A stretch of 64,000 nt of DNA, from contig JBEHWJ010000004.1 of NCBI GenBank assembly GCA_040217755.1, positions 1-64,000 of the forward strand. Reading direction: 5' to 3'. The stretch's first letter is position 1, and every line of letters begins with the position of its first letter. Source of the DNA: PHAA01 sp040217755. Its GTDB lineage: Bacteria; Bacillota; Syntrophomonadia; Syntrophomonadales; Syntrophomonadaceae. A program made the translations under genes and the position numbers. The notes beneath the pieces were generated by a model that saw only the letters and a program-made list of their open reading frames with translations, did not search any database and was not told the origin of the DNA. Shown here in pieces: positions 1 through 8,119 of this stretch.

Positions 1-1
1 A

Positions 2-574
2 GGACGCCACCATGATGCCCGAATGGTCCGGGAGGCGGTCGAGCGGGTACGCCAGGCCGGGATCAAATACATCAATATGGACCTTATCGTAGGACTGCCG
101 GGTGAATCTTTGCCTCATTTTCAAAACACCGCCCGGCAGGTAATGGAGTTGGCACCCGATAACATAACCGTACATAGCCTGGCGGCCAAAAGAGGCTCCT
201 ACCTATTCCAGTCTGGAAGGCATCCTTGCTCAGGTGATGCCGCCATGGAGGTGGTGCGGGGGACAGAGTGGCTGAACGGCTTCTTCCGAGGACAGGGTTT
301 CAAGCCCTACTACCTGTACCGGCAGAAAAACATGCCGGCCAATCTCGAAAATATCGGCTATGAGCGGGGTCAGAGCCCCTGCATCTATAACATCCAGATC
401 ATCGAAGAAAGGCAGACCATTATCGGCCTGGGGGGAGGGGCCGGCAGCAAATTCGTCCAACCCCGCGATTGGTCGCTGGTGACACTTCACAATCCCAAGG
501 AACCCAAAAGATATGTGGAAACAGTCGAAACGCTCATTGCCCGCAAAGTTGACAAGCTCCAGGCCTTAAACTAG
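2..574 (+). CDS. hemZ: HemZ-like radical SAM coproporphyrinogen oxidase, C-terminal part
   Basis: The reading frame is already open at base 2, so this is the 3' part (about 190 residues) of a gene that starts outside the window. The blocks PYYLYRQKNM, NLENIGYERG and YNIQIIEE are typical of the C-terminal half of HemZ. HemZ proteins are radical SAM relatives of oxygen-independent coproporphyrinogen III oxidase. The N-terminal iron-sulfur CxxxCxxC motif would lie upstream and cannot be checked. The gene ends 37 bases before hisS with no terminator between them, so they are probably cotranscribed. HemZ family members are not always true haem enzymes, so the exact reaction is inferred. Confidence 0.85.
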   Translation, partial: GRHHDARMVREAVERVRQAGIKYINMDLIVGLPGESLPHFQNTARQVMELAPDNITVHSLAAKRGSYLFQSGRHPCSGDAAMEVVRGTEWLNGFFRGQGFKPYYLYRQKNMPANLENIGYERGQSPCIYNIQIIEERQTIIGLGGGAGSKFVQPRDWSLVTLHNPKEPKRYVETVETLIARKVDKLQALN

Positions 575-611
575 AATTATCCAGAGAAAATACGTAAACG
601 GGGGACTCTTG

Positions 612-1874
612 ATGGAAATCAAAGCTCCGCGGGGTACTTATGACATCCTGCCACCCGAATCCCTTAAGTGGCAATACATTGAGCAACAACTGCGGGAAAC
701 CGCTGCTCTTTTCGGTTACAGCGAGGTTAGGACCCCTCTTTTCGAACACACTGAATTGTTTGAACGGGGAGTTGGTGATACCACCGACATCGTGACCAAG
801 GAGATGTATACCTTCCTGGATAAGTCCCGCCGCAGTCTGACTTTAAGGCCGGAAGGAACTGCTTCCTGTGCCCGGGCCTTGATAGAAAATCGTGTTTTTG
901 GGGGCGTCTTGCCGGTCAAATGGTATTACACCGGCCCCATGTTTCGCTATGACCGCCCTCAGACCGGCCGCTACCGGCAATTTCATCAGTTCGGGGTGGA
1001 AGTCTTCGGAAGCAAGAGTCCTCAGGTGGACGCCGAAGTAATCATCCTGCTGGTAGGGATATTGGAAAAGCTGGGGCTGCAGGATTGCGAACTGCATCTA
1101 AATTCGGTCGGCTGTCCTGCCTGCCGGGCGGTCTACCGGGATAGACTCATATCCCACATCGAACCCTTAAAAGACAAATTGTGTCCGGACTGCCGCACTC
1201 GTTTCGATAAAAATCCCCTGCGGGTACTGGACTGCAAAGAATATTCCTGTCAGGCAGCAGTAGAAGGGTTTCCTTATATTGTAGATAGTCTGTGCGGCGA
1301 TTGTGCCGCTCATTATGGAGCGGTCAAATTCTCACTGGATACCATGGGAATCAAATACATACAGGATAACAACCTGGTCCGGGGCCTGGATTATTACACC
1401 AATACTGCGTTTGAGATACACATCCCTTCCATCGGGGCCCAGAGCGCAGTCGGCGGAGGGGGAAGATACGACGGCCTGGTAAGCACCTGTGGAGGGCCGG
1501 ATATTTCGGGGATCGGCTTTGCCCTGGGATTGGAACGCCTGCTGCTGGCCATGGACAGCAATCCGCAGCAACGGTGGCCCGATTATGATCTTGATGTGTT
1601 TCTGGCGGTTCTGGACGAAAAATACACCGATGCGGCGATGTGCACCTTGGATTGCTTACGCCGGGCTGGTATCAGGGCGGACCGCGATTATAACGGGCGC
1701 AGTATGAAAGCCCAGATGAAATTGGCCCACAAACTCGGAGCCCGGATCGTAGTCCTTATGGGTGAGGATGAGATGGACCGGAATATATTCACAGTACGGA
1801 CCATGGGTACAGGCCAGCAGGGAGAAGTTCCGCAGCAGGACCTGATCCAATTTATTAGAAGGAAATTGGGATAG
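612..1874 (+). CDS. hisS: Histidyl-tRNA synthetase
   Basis: This class II synthetase (420 residues) charges tRNA-His in the cytoplasm. Visible signatures in order: TLRPEGTASCARA and YRQFHQFGVEVFG (motif 2 region), LVRGLDYYTNTAFEI (histidine-A motif), GGGGRYDGL (histidine-B motif) and GIGFALGLERLLLAM (motif 3). A C-terminal anticodon-binding domain follows. ATG at 612 is chosen because GGGGGA at 600-605 sits six bases upstream. A TTG at 609 in the same frame is a possible alternative but would be only three bases from that site. It is followed by aspS after 17 bases, the hisS-aspS pair common in Firmicutes. No T-box leader is seen upstream. Confidence 0.97.
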   Translation: MEIKAPRGTYDILPPESLKWQYIEQQLRETAALFGYSEVRTPLFEHTELFERGVGDTTDIVTKEMYTFLDKSRRSLTLRPEGTASCARALIENRVFGGVLPVKWYYTGPMFRYDRPQTGRYRQFHQFGVEVFGSKSPQVDAEVIILLVGILEKLGLQDCELHLNSVGCPACRAVYRDRLISHIEPLKDKLCPDCRTRFDKNPLRVLDCKEYSCQAAVEGFPYIVDSLCGDCAAHYGAVKFSLDTMGIKYIQDNNLVRGLDYYTNTAFEIHIPSIGAQSAVGGGGRYDGLVSTCGGPDISGIGFALGLERLLLAMDSNPQQRWPDYDLDVFLAVLDEKYTDAAMCTLDCLRRAGIRADRDYNGRSMKAQMKLAHKLGARIVVLMGEDEMDRNIFTVRTMGTGQQGEVPQQDLIQFIRRKLG

Positions 1875-1891
1875 ATAGGGAGGATTTCCGG

Positions 1892-3655
1892 GTGATGAAA
1901 AGAACGCATAGCGCGACTGACATCGGATTGGGATTGGTGGGCGAGACAGTGGTACTCTATGGCTGGGTGGACTCCCGCCGTGACCACGGAGGGCTCATTT
2001 TTATAGATTTGCGGGACCGTTCCGGGATAATACAGATAGTATTTAATCCCGAACTGGATGAGACAGCCTTCCGACTAGCCGAAAATGTGAGGGGCGAGTA
2101 CGTGGTGGCCGTCCAGGGCGAAGTGCGGGAACGGCCCAAGGATACCGAAAACCCCAATCTTAAGACCGGTAAAGTGGAGATATACGTAGCGGCAATGAAG
2201 GTTCTGAACACCTCCAAGACCCCTCCCTTCTATATAGAGAACGGCATCGAAGTAGATGAACTGCTGCGCTTGCGTTACCGGTACTTGGATCTGCGCCGTC
2301 CGGAAATGAAGGAGAACCTTCTGCTGCGCCATCGGGTCGTCAAGGGGATCCGCGATTATCTGGATGAACGGGGCTTCATCGAAATCGAAACCCCTATCCT
2401 GGGCCGCAGCACCCCGGAAGGGGCGCGCGATTACTTGGTGCCCAGCCGGGTCCATCCGGGGGAATTCTTTGCTCTGCCCCAGTCTCCCCAGCAGTATAAA
2501 CAGATGCTGATGGTGGCGGGGATGGAGAAGTACTTTCAGATAGCCCGCTGCTTCCGGGATGAAGATCTGCGGGCCGATCGCCAACCGGAATTCACCCAAC
2601 TGGACCTGGAGATGTCTTTCGTGGATGAAGAGGATATCATCGATTTGATCGAGGGAATGATGCCGCGTCTTTTCCGGCAGGGTTGCCAGGTTGATGTAGA
2701 GGTTCCGTTTCCGCGCCTATCCTATCAGGAAGCCATGCTTAAATATGGGACCGACCAACCCGATCTGCGCTTCGATTGGGAGATAGTGGATATCACCGGG
2801 TTGGTGGCTGAAGTCGACTTCAAGGTTTTTGCCAGTGCCATCCAAAGCGGCGGGGTGGTTAGGGCTTTGAACGCCAGAGGCTGCGGGTCGTTCACCCGCC
2901 GCGAGATCGACGACCTGGGCCGGATGGCAGTGGAATATGGCGCCAAAGGCCTGGCTTGGATCAATGTCACCGAGACCGAATTAAAATCACCTATCAGCAA
3001 GTTTATTGCTCCGGATACGATGCAGGAGATAATCGGGGCTTTGGATGCCCAACCAGGCGATCTGCTCCTGTTCGGCGCCGACCAGGCCGATGTGGTGGCG
3101 CGGGTGCTGGGATTCTTAAGACTGCACCTGGGAAGGAGGCTCGGGCTGTGCTCTCCCCGCCAATTGGCTTTTGCCTGGGTGCATGATTTCCCGCTGTTGG
3201 AATTCGATCCTGAGGAGAATCGCTTTGCCGCAGTTCACCATATGTTTACCTCCCCCAGGACGGAGGACATACCGTTATTGGACACCCAACCCCAGCAGGT
3301 CAGAGCCCGGGCTTACGACCTGGTATTGAACGGCACTGAAATAGGCGGCGGCAGCATCCGGATACACGACCGCGAGTTGCAGGCCAAGATGTTCGCCACC
3401 GTAGGTATCGACAGCCAGGATGCCCGGGAGAAATTTGGCTTCATGCTGGATGCTTTCGAATACGGCGCGCCTCCGCACGGCGGCATCGCTTTTGGCATCG
3501 ACCGTTTGGTGATGTTGATGGCCGGCCGCGACAGTATCCGTGACGTCATCGCTTTCCCCAAAACCCAGAGTGCCTCATGCCCCATGACTGATGCCCCTTC
3601 GCCGGTAAGTGCCAAACAGTTGCGGGAGTTGGCTTTAAAGATTAGAGAAAGCTAG
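1892..3655 (+). CDS. aspS: Aspartyl-tRNA synthetase, probably non-discriminating
   Basis: Bacterial-type class IIb synthetase of 587 residues. It has the N-terminal OB-fold anticodon domain (GWVDSRRDHGG, residues 24-34), motif 2 (FRDEDLRADRQPEFTQLD), the central GAD insertion, and motif 3 (GGIAFGIDRLVMLM). Start is GTG 1892, eight bases after AGGGAGG at 1877-1883; ATG 1895 is the alternative. The anticodon loop reads RRDHGG. A His at this place is associated with AspRS enzymes that also charge tRNA-Asn (as in Pseudomonas), whereas E. coli has Leu. From this I infer a non-discriminating enzyme that would work with GatCAB amidotransferase, which is not in this window. Confidence 0.96.
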   Translation: MMKRTHSATDIGLGLVGETVVLYGWVDSRRDHGGLIFIDLRDRSGIIQIVFNPELDETAFRLAENVRGEYVVAVQGEVRERPKDTENPNLKTGKVEIYVAAMKVLNTSKTPPFYIENGIEVDELLRLRYRYLDLRRPEMKENLLLRHRVVKGIRDYLDERGFIEIETPILGRSTPEGARDYLVPSRVHPGEFFALPQSPQQYKQMLMVAGMEKYFQIARCFRDEDLRADRQPEFTQLDLEMSFVDEEDIIDLIEGMMPRLFRQGCQVDVEVPFPRLSYQEAMLKYGTDQPDLRFDWEIVDITGLVAEVDFKVFASAIQSGGVVRALNARGCGSFTRREIDDLGRMAVEYGAKGLAWINVTETELKSPISKFIAPDTMQEIIGALDAQPGDLLLFGADQADVVARVLGFLRLHLGRRLGLCSPRQLAFAWVHDFPLLEFDPEENRFAAVHHMFTSPRTEDIPLLDTQPQQVRARAYDLVLNGTEIGGGSIRIHDRELQAKMFATVGIDSQDAREKFGFMLDAFEYGAPPHGGIAFGIDRLVMLMAGRDSIRDVIAFPKTQSASCPMTDAPSPVSAKQLRELALKIRES

Positions 3656-3686
3656 TTGGAAATGGAAAAAGGTGCACATAATTACA

Positions 3687-3716
3687 CCGGGCATAAGTTG
3701 AAGCCCGGCCGTTTCT
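3687..3716 (+). terminator. Weak terminator-like hairpin after aspS
   Basis: CCGGGC (3687-3692) pairs with GCCCGG (3703-3708) across a 10-base loop. Only a short, broken T-rich stretch (GTTTCTGTG) follows, so this is a weak candidate for the end of the hisS-aspS transcript. Confidence 0.35.
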
Positions 3717-3719
3717 GTG

Positions 3720-3748
3720 TTATCATCTACCTAAACCAATCATAAAAT
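3720..3748 (+). promoter_or_regulatory. Sigma-A-type promoter of the 6S RNA gene
   Basis: TTATCA (3720-3725) and TAAAAT (3743-3748) are separated by 17 bases. This places transcription start near 3755, where the paired 5' strand of the 6S RNA begins. The agreement between predicted start and RNA end supports both calls. Confidence 0.6.
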
Positions 3749-3756
3749 ATCATAAA

Positions 3757-3935
3757 TCCCTGCTGTTCGCGTGAACAAACCGTATAGTTTTTGCCAACAC
3801 AAAAACATTGGGAGTTCGGCCTTCATATATGACTTGCAAGCCCTATTTTGAGGGACGCATAAAGTGTATGAGAGAACACCCACCTGCCTTGCAGGTTAAA
3901 ACTCGCGGCGCCACGGCTCAGTGGGGTTTTTTTTT
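3757..3935 (+). ncRNA. ssrS: 6S RNA (RNA polymerase-binding regulatory RNA)
   Basis: Non-coding stretch of about 180 bases with 6S RNA architecture. The closing stem pairs CCCTGCTG (3758-3765) with CAGTGGGG (3919-3926). An inner helix pairs CGTG (3770-3773) with CACG (3912-3915), with the typical TTCG/GCT internal loop between them. Near the 3' side is the characteristic small hairpin ACCTGC-CTT-GCAGGT (3882-3896), followed by TTAAAACTCGCGGCGCCACGG, which resembles the conserved 3' strand of 6S RNAs. Nine T residues (3927-3935) end it. 6S RNA mimics an open promoter and sequesters housekeeping RNA polymerase. In Bacillus subtilis the 6S-1 gene bsrA also lies near aspS. Identified by pattern and synteny, without a covariance-model search. 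Confidence 0.8.
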
Positions 3936-4065
3936 GACTGGCAGGGACAAACCAGCCGTTTTGAATACATTGTATGGTAGTACAAATGGGGCTTTGATAT
4001 TATAATTAGCCTTGTAGTCGTATATTGGCGGACTCACCAAGGATAATATCGAAGGGAGCGGAAAA

Positions 4066-5367
4066 ATGGCTTATTGGGACCAGGAGAAGGAGTGCATGTC
4101 GAGGGAAAACCTCGAAAAGCTGCAACTTAGAAGGCTCAAGGAAACAGTGTACCGTTCTTATGCATTTGTGCCGGCCTACCGGGCTAAAATGGATGCGGCC
4201 GGCATCAGACCTGATGACGTCAATACCCTGGAAGATTTGAAAAAGCTGCCTTTCACCACCAAACAGGAAATGCGCGACAACTATCCTTTTGGGCTTTTTG
4301 CGGTCCCTATGTCAGAAGTGGTCCGTATCCACGCCTCTTCCGGTACCACCGGCAAACCTTCTGTAGTAGGATATACCCGCAAAGACGTGGATACCTGGGC
4401 CGACCTGATGGCGCGGGCTCTGGTCAGTACTGGAGCCAACAAGAGATCGGTGATCCAAGTCGCCTATGGGTATGGGTTGTTTACCGGGGGGCTGGGCGCC
4501 CATTACGGGGCTGAGCGGCTGGGGGCGTCGGTTATCCCGGCTTCGGGGGGCAATACCCAGCGTCAGATCTTGCTGATGCAGGATTTCGGGTCAACCCATC
4601 TCGCCTGTACACCTTCATATGCGCTTTTTATAGCTGAAGTAATGCAGGAAATGGGAGTCGATCCAGCCGGCCTCAACCTGCAAGCCGGGATTTTCGGGGC
4701 TGAACCCTGGTCAGAAAACATGCGTACCGAGATCGAAAACAAGTTGAAGATAAAGGCCTACGATATTTACGGCTTAAGCGAAATAATGGGACCGGGGGTG
4801 GCCATCGAGTGTCCCTTCAAAACCGGTCTGCATATCGCCGAGGATCACTTCCTGGTCGAGATCATCGATCCGATTACTGAAGAGGTTCTCCCGGAAGGAT
4901 CGCTGGGTGAATTGGTGATCACCACCATAACCAAGGAAGCCATCCCCATGATCCGTTACCGGACCAGGGACTTGACTACCTTGTCAGCCAGTGAATGCCC
5001 CTGCGGGCGAACCCATGTGCGCATGCAGAAGGTCTTGGGAAGATCCGACGATATGCTGATAGTACGCGGGGTCAATGTATTCCCGTCGGCTATCGAGACC
5101 GTACTGCTCAGCATTCCTGGAGTGGAACCGCATTATATGATAATATTGGAGCGGCAGGATAACCTGGACCAGATGGAGGTGCAGGTGGAGGTATCGGAGG
5201 ATATCTTCAGCGATGAAGTAAGGAAGTTGGAGGACCTCAACAAGAGGATTGCCAAGGAACTGGAAAGCAATTTGCTGATCAATGTCAAGGTACGGTTGGT
5301 GGAACCGAAGTCCATTCCGCGCAGTGAAGGCAAAGCAGTAAGGGTCAAAGACAATCGCAAGATATAG
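4066..5367 (+). CDS. paaK: Phenylacetate-CoA ligase family (AMP-forming)
   Basis: 433-residue member of the ANL adenylate-forming superfamily. It carries the ATP-binding P-loop SSGTTGKP near residue 92, the block YDIYGLSEIMGPGVA and a C-terminal lid domain (VLGRSDDMLIVRGVNVFPS). The family makes aryl-CoA thioesters from aryl acids, ATP and CoA. In anaerobes such paralogues often serve amino-acid-derived aryl acids, so the natural substrate is uncertain. Start ATG 4066 follows GAAGGGAG. A TATAAT hexamer at 4001-4006 could be the -10 element, but no good -35 is visible. The ACT-domain gene follows after 11 bases, a recurring pairing that suggests allosteric sensing of an amino acid or aromatic compound. 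Confidence 0.9.
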   Translation: MAYWDQEKECMSRENLEKLQLRRLKETVYRSYAFVPAYRAKMDAAGIRPDDVNTLEDLKKLPFTTKQEMRDNYPFGLFAVPMSEVVRIHASSGTTGKPSVVGYTRKDVDTWADLMARALVSTGANKRSVIQVAYGYGLFTGGLGAHYGAERLGASVIPASGGNTQRQILLMQDFGSTHLACTPSYALFIAEVMQEMGVDPAGLNLQAGIFGAEPWSENMRTEIENKLKIKAYDIYGLSEIMGPGVAIECPFKTGLHIAEDHFLVEIIDPITEEVLPEGSLGELVITTITKEAIPMIRYRTRDLTTLSASECPCGRTHVRMQKVLGRSDDMLIVRGVNVFPSAIETVLLSIPGVEPHYMIILERQDNLDQMEVQVEVSEDIFSDEVRKLEDLNKRIAKELESNLLINVKVRLVEPKSIPRSEGKAVRVKDNRKI

Positions 5368-5378
5368 GAGGGAATGAG

Positions 5379-5807
5379 ATGGCGAAGCAAATTTCAGTTT
5401 TTTTGGAGAATTCCAGCGGGCGACTGGCCCATGTTACCAGGGTATTGGGTAATGCGGGTATAAACATTCGGGCTCTTTCCATTGCCGACACCTCTGATTT
5501 TGGCATACTGCGGTTGATCGTCAATGACCCGGACCAGGCCTACAAGATCCTCAAGGATGCTGGCTTCACCGTAAGCGAGACGGAGGTGATCGCGGTGCGT
5601 ATGCCGGATTCGCCTGGAGGCTTGGCTGACGTCCTGGACCAATTTTCGGAGGAGAATATCAATATTGAGTACCTTTACGCGTTTTTAGGATTTGCCGGCG
5701 GTGAAGCCCTGGTTATATTCAAAGTCGAGGATATCAACAAGGCCAAAGAGGTGTTCCGGAAGAAGAACATCAATTACGTAGACGCACAGGATCTCTATAA
5801 GATGTGA
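5379..5807 (+). CDS. Tandem ACT-domain protein
   Basis: 142-residue protein made of two ACT domains. The first starts ISVFLENSSGRLAHVTRVLG and the second begins near residue 72 (MPDSPGGLADVLDQF). ACT domains bind small ligands, usually amino acids, and regulate enzymes. No catalytic domain is attached. It lies 11 bases after the phenylacetate-CoA ligase gene with its own GGAGGG ribosome site, and an intrinsic terminator follows. The likely role is a regulatory partner of that ligase, inferred from the conserved pairing only. Confidence 0.85.
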   Translation: MAKQISVFLENSSGRLAHVTRVLGNAGINIRALSIADTSDFGILRLIVNDPDQAYKILKDAGFTVSETEVIAVRMPDSPGGLADVLDQFSEENINIEYLYAFLGFAGGEALVIFKVEDINKAKEVFRKKNINYVDAQDLYKM

Positions 5808-5835
5808 TTAGTTTCCGTCGCTGCTGGTGACGGGT

Positions 5836-5870
5836 TTACACGAGGAATAGAATATTTCCGTGTAATTTTT
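5836..5870 (+). terminator. Intrinsic terminator of the paaK-ACT operon
   Basis: TTACACG (5836-5842) pairs with CGTGTAA (5859-5865). The stem continues as GGAA/TTTC after one bulged A, and TTTTT (5866-5870) follows. Confidence 0.8.
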
Positions 5871-5923
5871 GGGATGTGCCGATAATAAAGTTTCCCGATT
5901 ATGCAATTTTTCAGCACTTTTTC

Positions 5924-5978
5924 AAAGGTGGGTGGGCTGACCTATACCCTTACTGGTATGGCAAGGCCGACCCACTTT
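5924..5978. repeat. 55-base interrupted hairpin upstream of mraZ
   Basis: AAAG-GTGGGT (5924-5933) pairs with ACCCAC-TTT (5970-5978) apart from one bulged G. Inside it GGC (5935-5937) pairs with GCC (5966-5968). CC-T-ATACC (5941-5948) pairs with GGTATGG (5955-5961) around a six-base loop. The remaining 5871-6150 stretch is AT-rich with no gene. The hairpin could be a short palindromic repeat, a second terminator or a leader structure; its function is unknown. Confidence 0.6.
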
Positions 5979-6151
5979 CTGTTTATGGTACTGTATCGGA
6001 TTACCCATATAGCGACCTTTTTGTACAGGATGCGAGACAAAATTTGTGGGGGATTTAATCGAAAATAATAAAGATTTTCCGAAATAAATAGGATTTTCTA
6101 TAGTTCTTTTTTTCACAAAGAAGGGAATCGGTTTTGGCAGATAGAATAGGG

Positions 6152-6177
6152 GTGGAGAGATGTGGAGCAAAGTGGAG
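6152..6177 (+). promoter_or_regulatory. Three MraZ boxes (autoregulatory operator of the dcw cluster)
   Basis: GTGGAG occurs three times at exact 10-base intervals (6152-6157, 6162-6167, 6172-6177), 38 bases before the mraZ start. MraZ is known to bind short G-rich direct repeats with 10-base phasing upstream of its own gene (TGGGN in E. coli, AAAGTG-type in mollicutes). TAGAAT at 6142-6147, just before the first box, may be the -10 element, though no clear -35 accompanies it. The operator call rests on spacing, sequence and position. Confidence 0.75.
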
Positions 6178-6214
6178 CATTCACCCACAAAACCACCACA
6201 AGGGAGCAGAACTT

Positions 6215-6646
6215 ATGTTCTTGGGAGAATATCAGCATTCCCTGGATACCAAAGGCAGGATAATTATCCCGGCCAAGTTCCGTGAAGAATTGGGGACTAG
6301 ATTCATAGCCACCAAGGGCCTGGATAATTGCATCTTTCTGTATCCATTGACCGAGTGGAAAACGATCGAGGAAAAGCTTCGGTCGCTCCCATTTACCAGG
6401 TCCGATGTCAGATCCTTCGCCCGGTTTTTCTTTTCGGGCGCCTCCGAACTCGAGATGGACAAGCAGGGTAGAATAGTTCTGCCGCCCAATTTAAGGGATT
6501 ATGCGGGTATCAACAAGGATTTGATAGTGATCGGGGTAGGTTCCCGGGTAGAGATATGGGCTGGTGATAGCTGGGTACAATATAACCAGGCGGCCGAGTC
6601 TTCATATGAGATGATCGCCGAAAACTTGGTGGGTTTAGGAATTTAG
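6215..6646 (+). CDS. mraZ: Transcriptional regulator MraZ
   Basis: 143-residue DNA-binding protein with two AbrB-like MraZ repeats: SLDTKGRIIIPAKFRE near residue 9 and EMDKQGRIVLPPNLRDYA near residue 85. It heads the dcw cluster and in other bacteria represses it by binding its own upstream repeats, which are visible here. Start ATG 6215 is chosen because the protein then begins MFLGEYQHSLD, the usual N-terminus, and AGGGAG (6201-6206) is eight bases upstream. The frame also opens earlier, from TTG 6134, but that would run through the operator boxes. rsmH follows after 15 bases. Confidence 0.96.
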   Translation: MFLGEYQHSLDTKGRIIIPAKFREELGTRFIATKGLDNCIFLYPLTEWKTIEEKLRSLPFTRSDVRSFARFFFSGASELEMDKQGRIVLPPNLRDYAGINKDLIVIGVGSRVEIWAGDSWVQYNQAAESSYEMIAENLVGLGI

Positions 6647-6661
6647 GGGTGAGAAAAGGCA

Positions 6662-7579
6662 TTGCATCAACCTGTGTTATTGCAGGAAACCATAGAGAAC
6701 CTGATCACTGATCCGCACGGTACCTATGTGGATTGTACGCTCGGCGGGGGAGGGCACCTGGGCCTTCTTACAGCCAAATTGGCCCCCGATGCAACAGTCG
6801 TTGGCATAGATAAGGACGCCGATACGCTTGAACATACCAGGCTCGAACTTAATGCCGCCAACGTTACCCTGGTTAAATCTGATTTCAGATATCTGGATAA
6901 AGTTTTGGATGATTTGGGAATCAGCCGGGTCGATGGGATTATGCTCGACCTGGGAGTTTCCTCTTTTCAACTAGATATTAGTGAGCGTGGTTTCAGTTTC
7001 CACGAGGATGCCCGGCTGGACATGCGCATGAACCGGGAACAGAAGCTTACCGCCTGGGACATCGTTAATTGCTGGGGCGAAGAAGAGATCACCCGTATCC
7101 TCTTTGATTATGGTGAAGAGAATCATGCCCGTAGCATCAGCAAAGCAATCCTTAAATATCGGGGCCAGCAACCGATAAATACCACCCTCGAACTGGCAGA
7201 AATCATCAGAGAAGCCGTCCCGGCCAGGTACCGCCGGGAAAAACACCCGGCCCGGAAGAGCTTTCAAGCCTTGAGGATGGCTGTCAATGAGGAACTGGAG
7301 GCTTTGCGGGAAGTGCTCCCGCAAGCAACAGCGGCCTTGAAACCGGGAGGCAGACTGTGTGTTATCAGCTTCCACTCCCTTGAAGACCGCATCGTTAAAC
7401 GGTTCTTCCAGGAGCAATCCAGGCAATGCACCTGCCCGCCGGATTTCCCGGTGTGCATATGCGGTTGCCAGCCGCCTCTGAGGGTGGTCCACCGCAGACC
7501 CATAATACCAACGGAAGAAGAAATCGCCTGTAACCCCAGGGCCCGGAGCGCCAAGCTGCGGGTGGCGGAGAGAATATAG
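6662..7579 (+). CDS. rsmH: 16S rRNA (cytosine-1402 N4)-methyltransferase
   Basis: 305-residue SAM-dependent methylase (MraW) that modifies C1402 in the ribosomal decoding centre. Visible motifs: DCTLGGGGHLGLL (SAM site, near residue 22), VVGIDKDADTL, MLDLGVSSFQLD, RGFSFHEDARLDMRMN and CVISFHSLEDRIVK. The family's usual length is about 310. The start codon is TTG 6662, giving the typical MHQPVLLQET N-terminus, with AGGGGTGAG just upstream. Standard second gene of the dcw cluster. Confidence 0.97.
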   Translation: MHQPVLLQETIENLITDPHGTYVDCTLGGGGHLGLLTAKLAPDATVVGIDKDADTLEHTRLELNAANVTLVKSDFRYLDKVLDDLGISRVDGIMLDLGVSSFQLDISERGFSFHEDARLDMRMNREQKLTAWDIVNCWGEEEITRILFDYGEENHARSISKAILKYRGQQPINTTLELAEIIREAVPARYRREKHPARKSFQALRMAVNEELEALREVLPQATAALKPGGRLCVISFHSLEDRIVKRFFQEQSRQCTCPPDFPVCICGCQPPLRVVHRRPIIPTEEEIACNPRARSAKLRVAERI

Positions 7580-7606
7580 TTCTAAAGTGCAGGGAGGAGT
7601 AATAAT

Positions 7607-8092
7607 ATGCTACAGGCCCAGTCTAGTGCAGCCAGGGATTGGAGTTACCGGCAGATACCGGTCGAAACCCCCAGAATTGAAAAAGCCCGCCGGACTGTAA
7701 TTAAGGTCAACCATAAGCGAAAATTATACATAAAAGCTGCCTTGGCCATTTTTACATACGCTTTGCTGCTGGTCGCCTTATGCATCAAAAGCGCTACGCT
7801 GGGTTACGAAATAGAGCGGTTGCAGCAGGAGATCCAGGGGATGACGACCGCCAACCAGCGTTTGGAGTATCAGATAGCGGAAAAGAGTTCACTGCCCTAT
7901 GTGGAACAGGCAGCCGTGAAACAACTGGGTATGTATAAACCCGATGTTAAAACCTCCATCGCCATGGCAGCACCAGTCGAACCGGTGAGCGTTGCTGCCA
8001 ATACATATGCAGATGTTGATTATACGAGTGTAAGCCAGAAGCTTCTGAATAACCTTTATGCAAGTCTATCACGCTTGGCCGCAAATAATTAA
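7607..8092 (+). CDS. ftsL: FtsL-like cell division protein
   Basis: 161-residue bitopic protein with a basic cytoplasmic N-terminus (RKLYIK), one membrane span at about residues 44-62 (ALAIFTYALLLVALCIKSA) and an extracytoplasmic coiled coil (EIERLQQEIQGMTTANQRLE). It sits between rsmH and the class B PBP gene, exactly where ftsL is expected. FtsL sequences are poorly conserved, so the call depends on topology and position. Its role is to bridge FtsQ/DivIB, DivIC and the FtsW-PBP synthase at the septum. A strong GGGAGGAG site precedes ATG 7607. The C-terminal tail after residue 110 is longer than in many FtsL proteins. Confidence 0.85.
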   Translation: MLQAQSSAARDWSYRQIPVETPRIEKARRTVIKVNHKRKLYIKAALAIFTYALLLVALCIKSATLGYEIERLQQEIQGMTTANQRLEYQIAEKSSLPYVEQAAVKQLGMYKPDVKTSIAMAAPVEPVSVAANTYADVDYTSVSQKLLNNLYASLSRLAANN

Positions 8093-8119
8093 AGAAATCG
8101 TAAACGAGGTGGTTAATAG

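Noticed and set aside
575..611. T-box leader ahead of hisS (also considered before aspS and proS)
   Set aside because: The gaps are too short or show none of the specifier stem, T-box sequence or antiterminator.
3808..4005. 65-codon plus-strand open frame
   Set aside because: It runs through the 6S RNA and its terminator, has no ribosome site and resembles no family.
5876..6058. 60-codon plus-strand open frame between the ACT gene and mraZ
   Set aside because: It spans the 55-base hairpin, lacks a ribosome site and has an unlikely composition.
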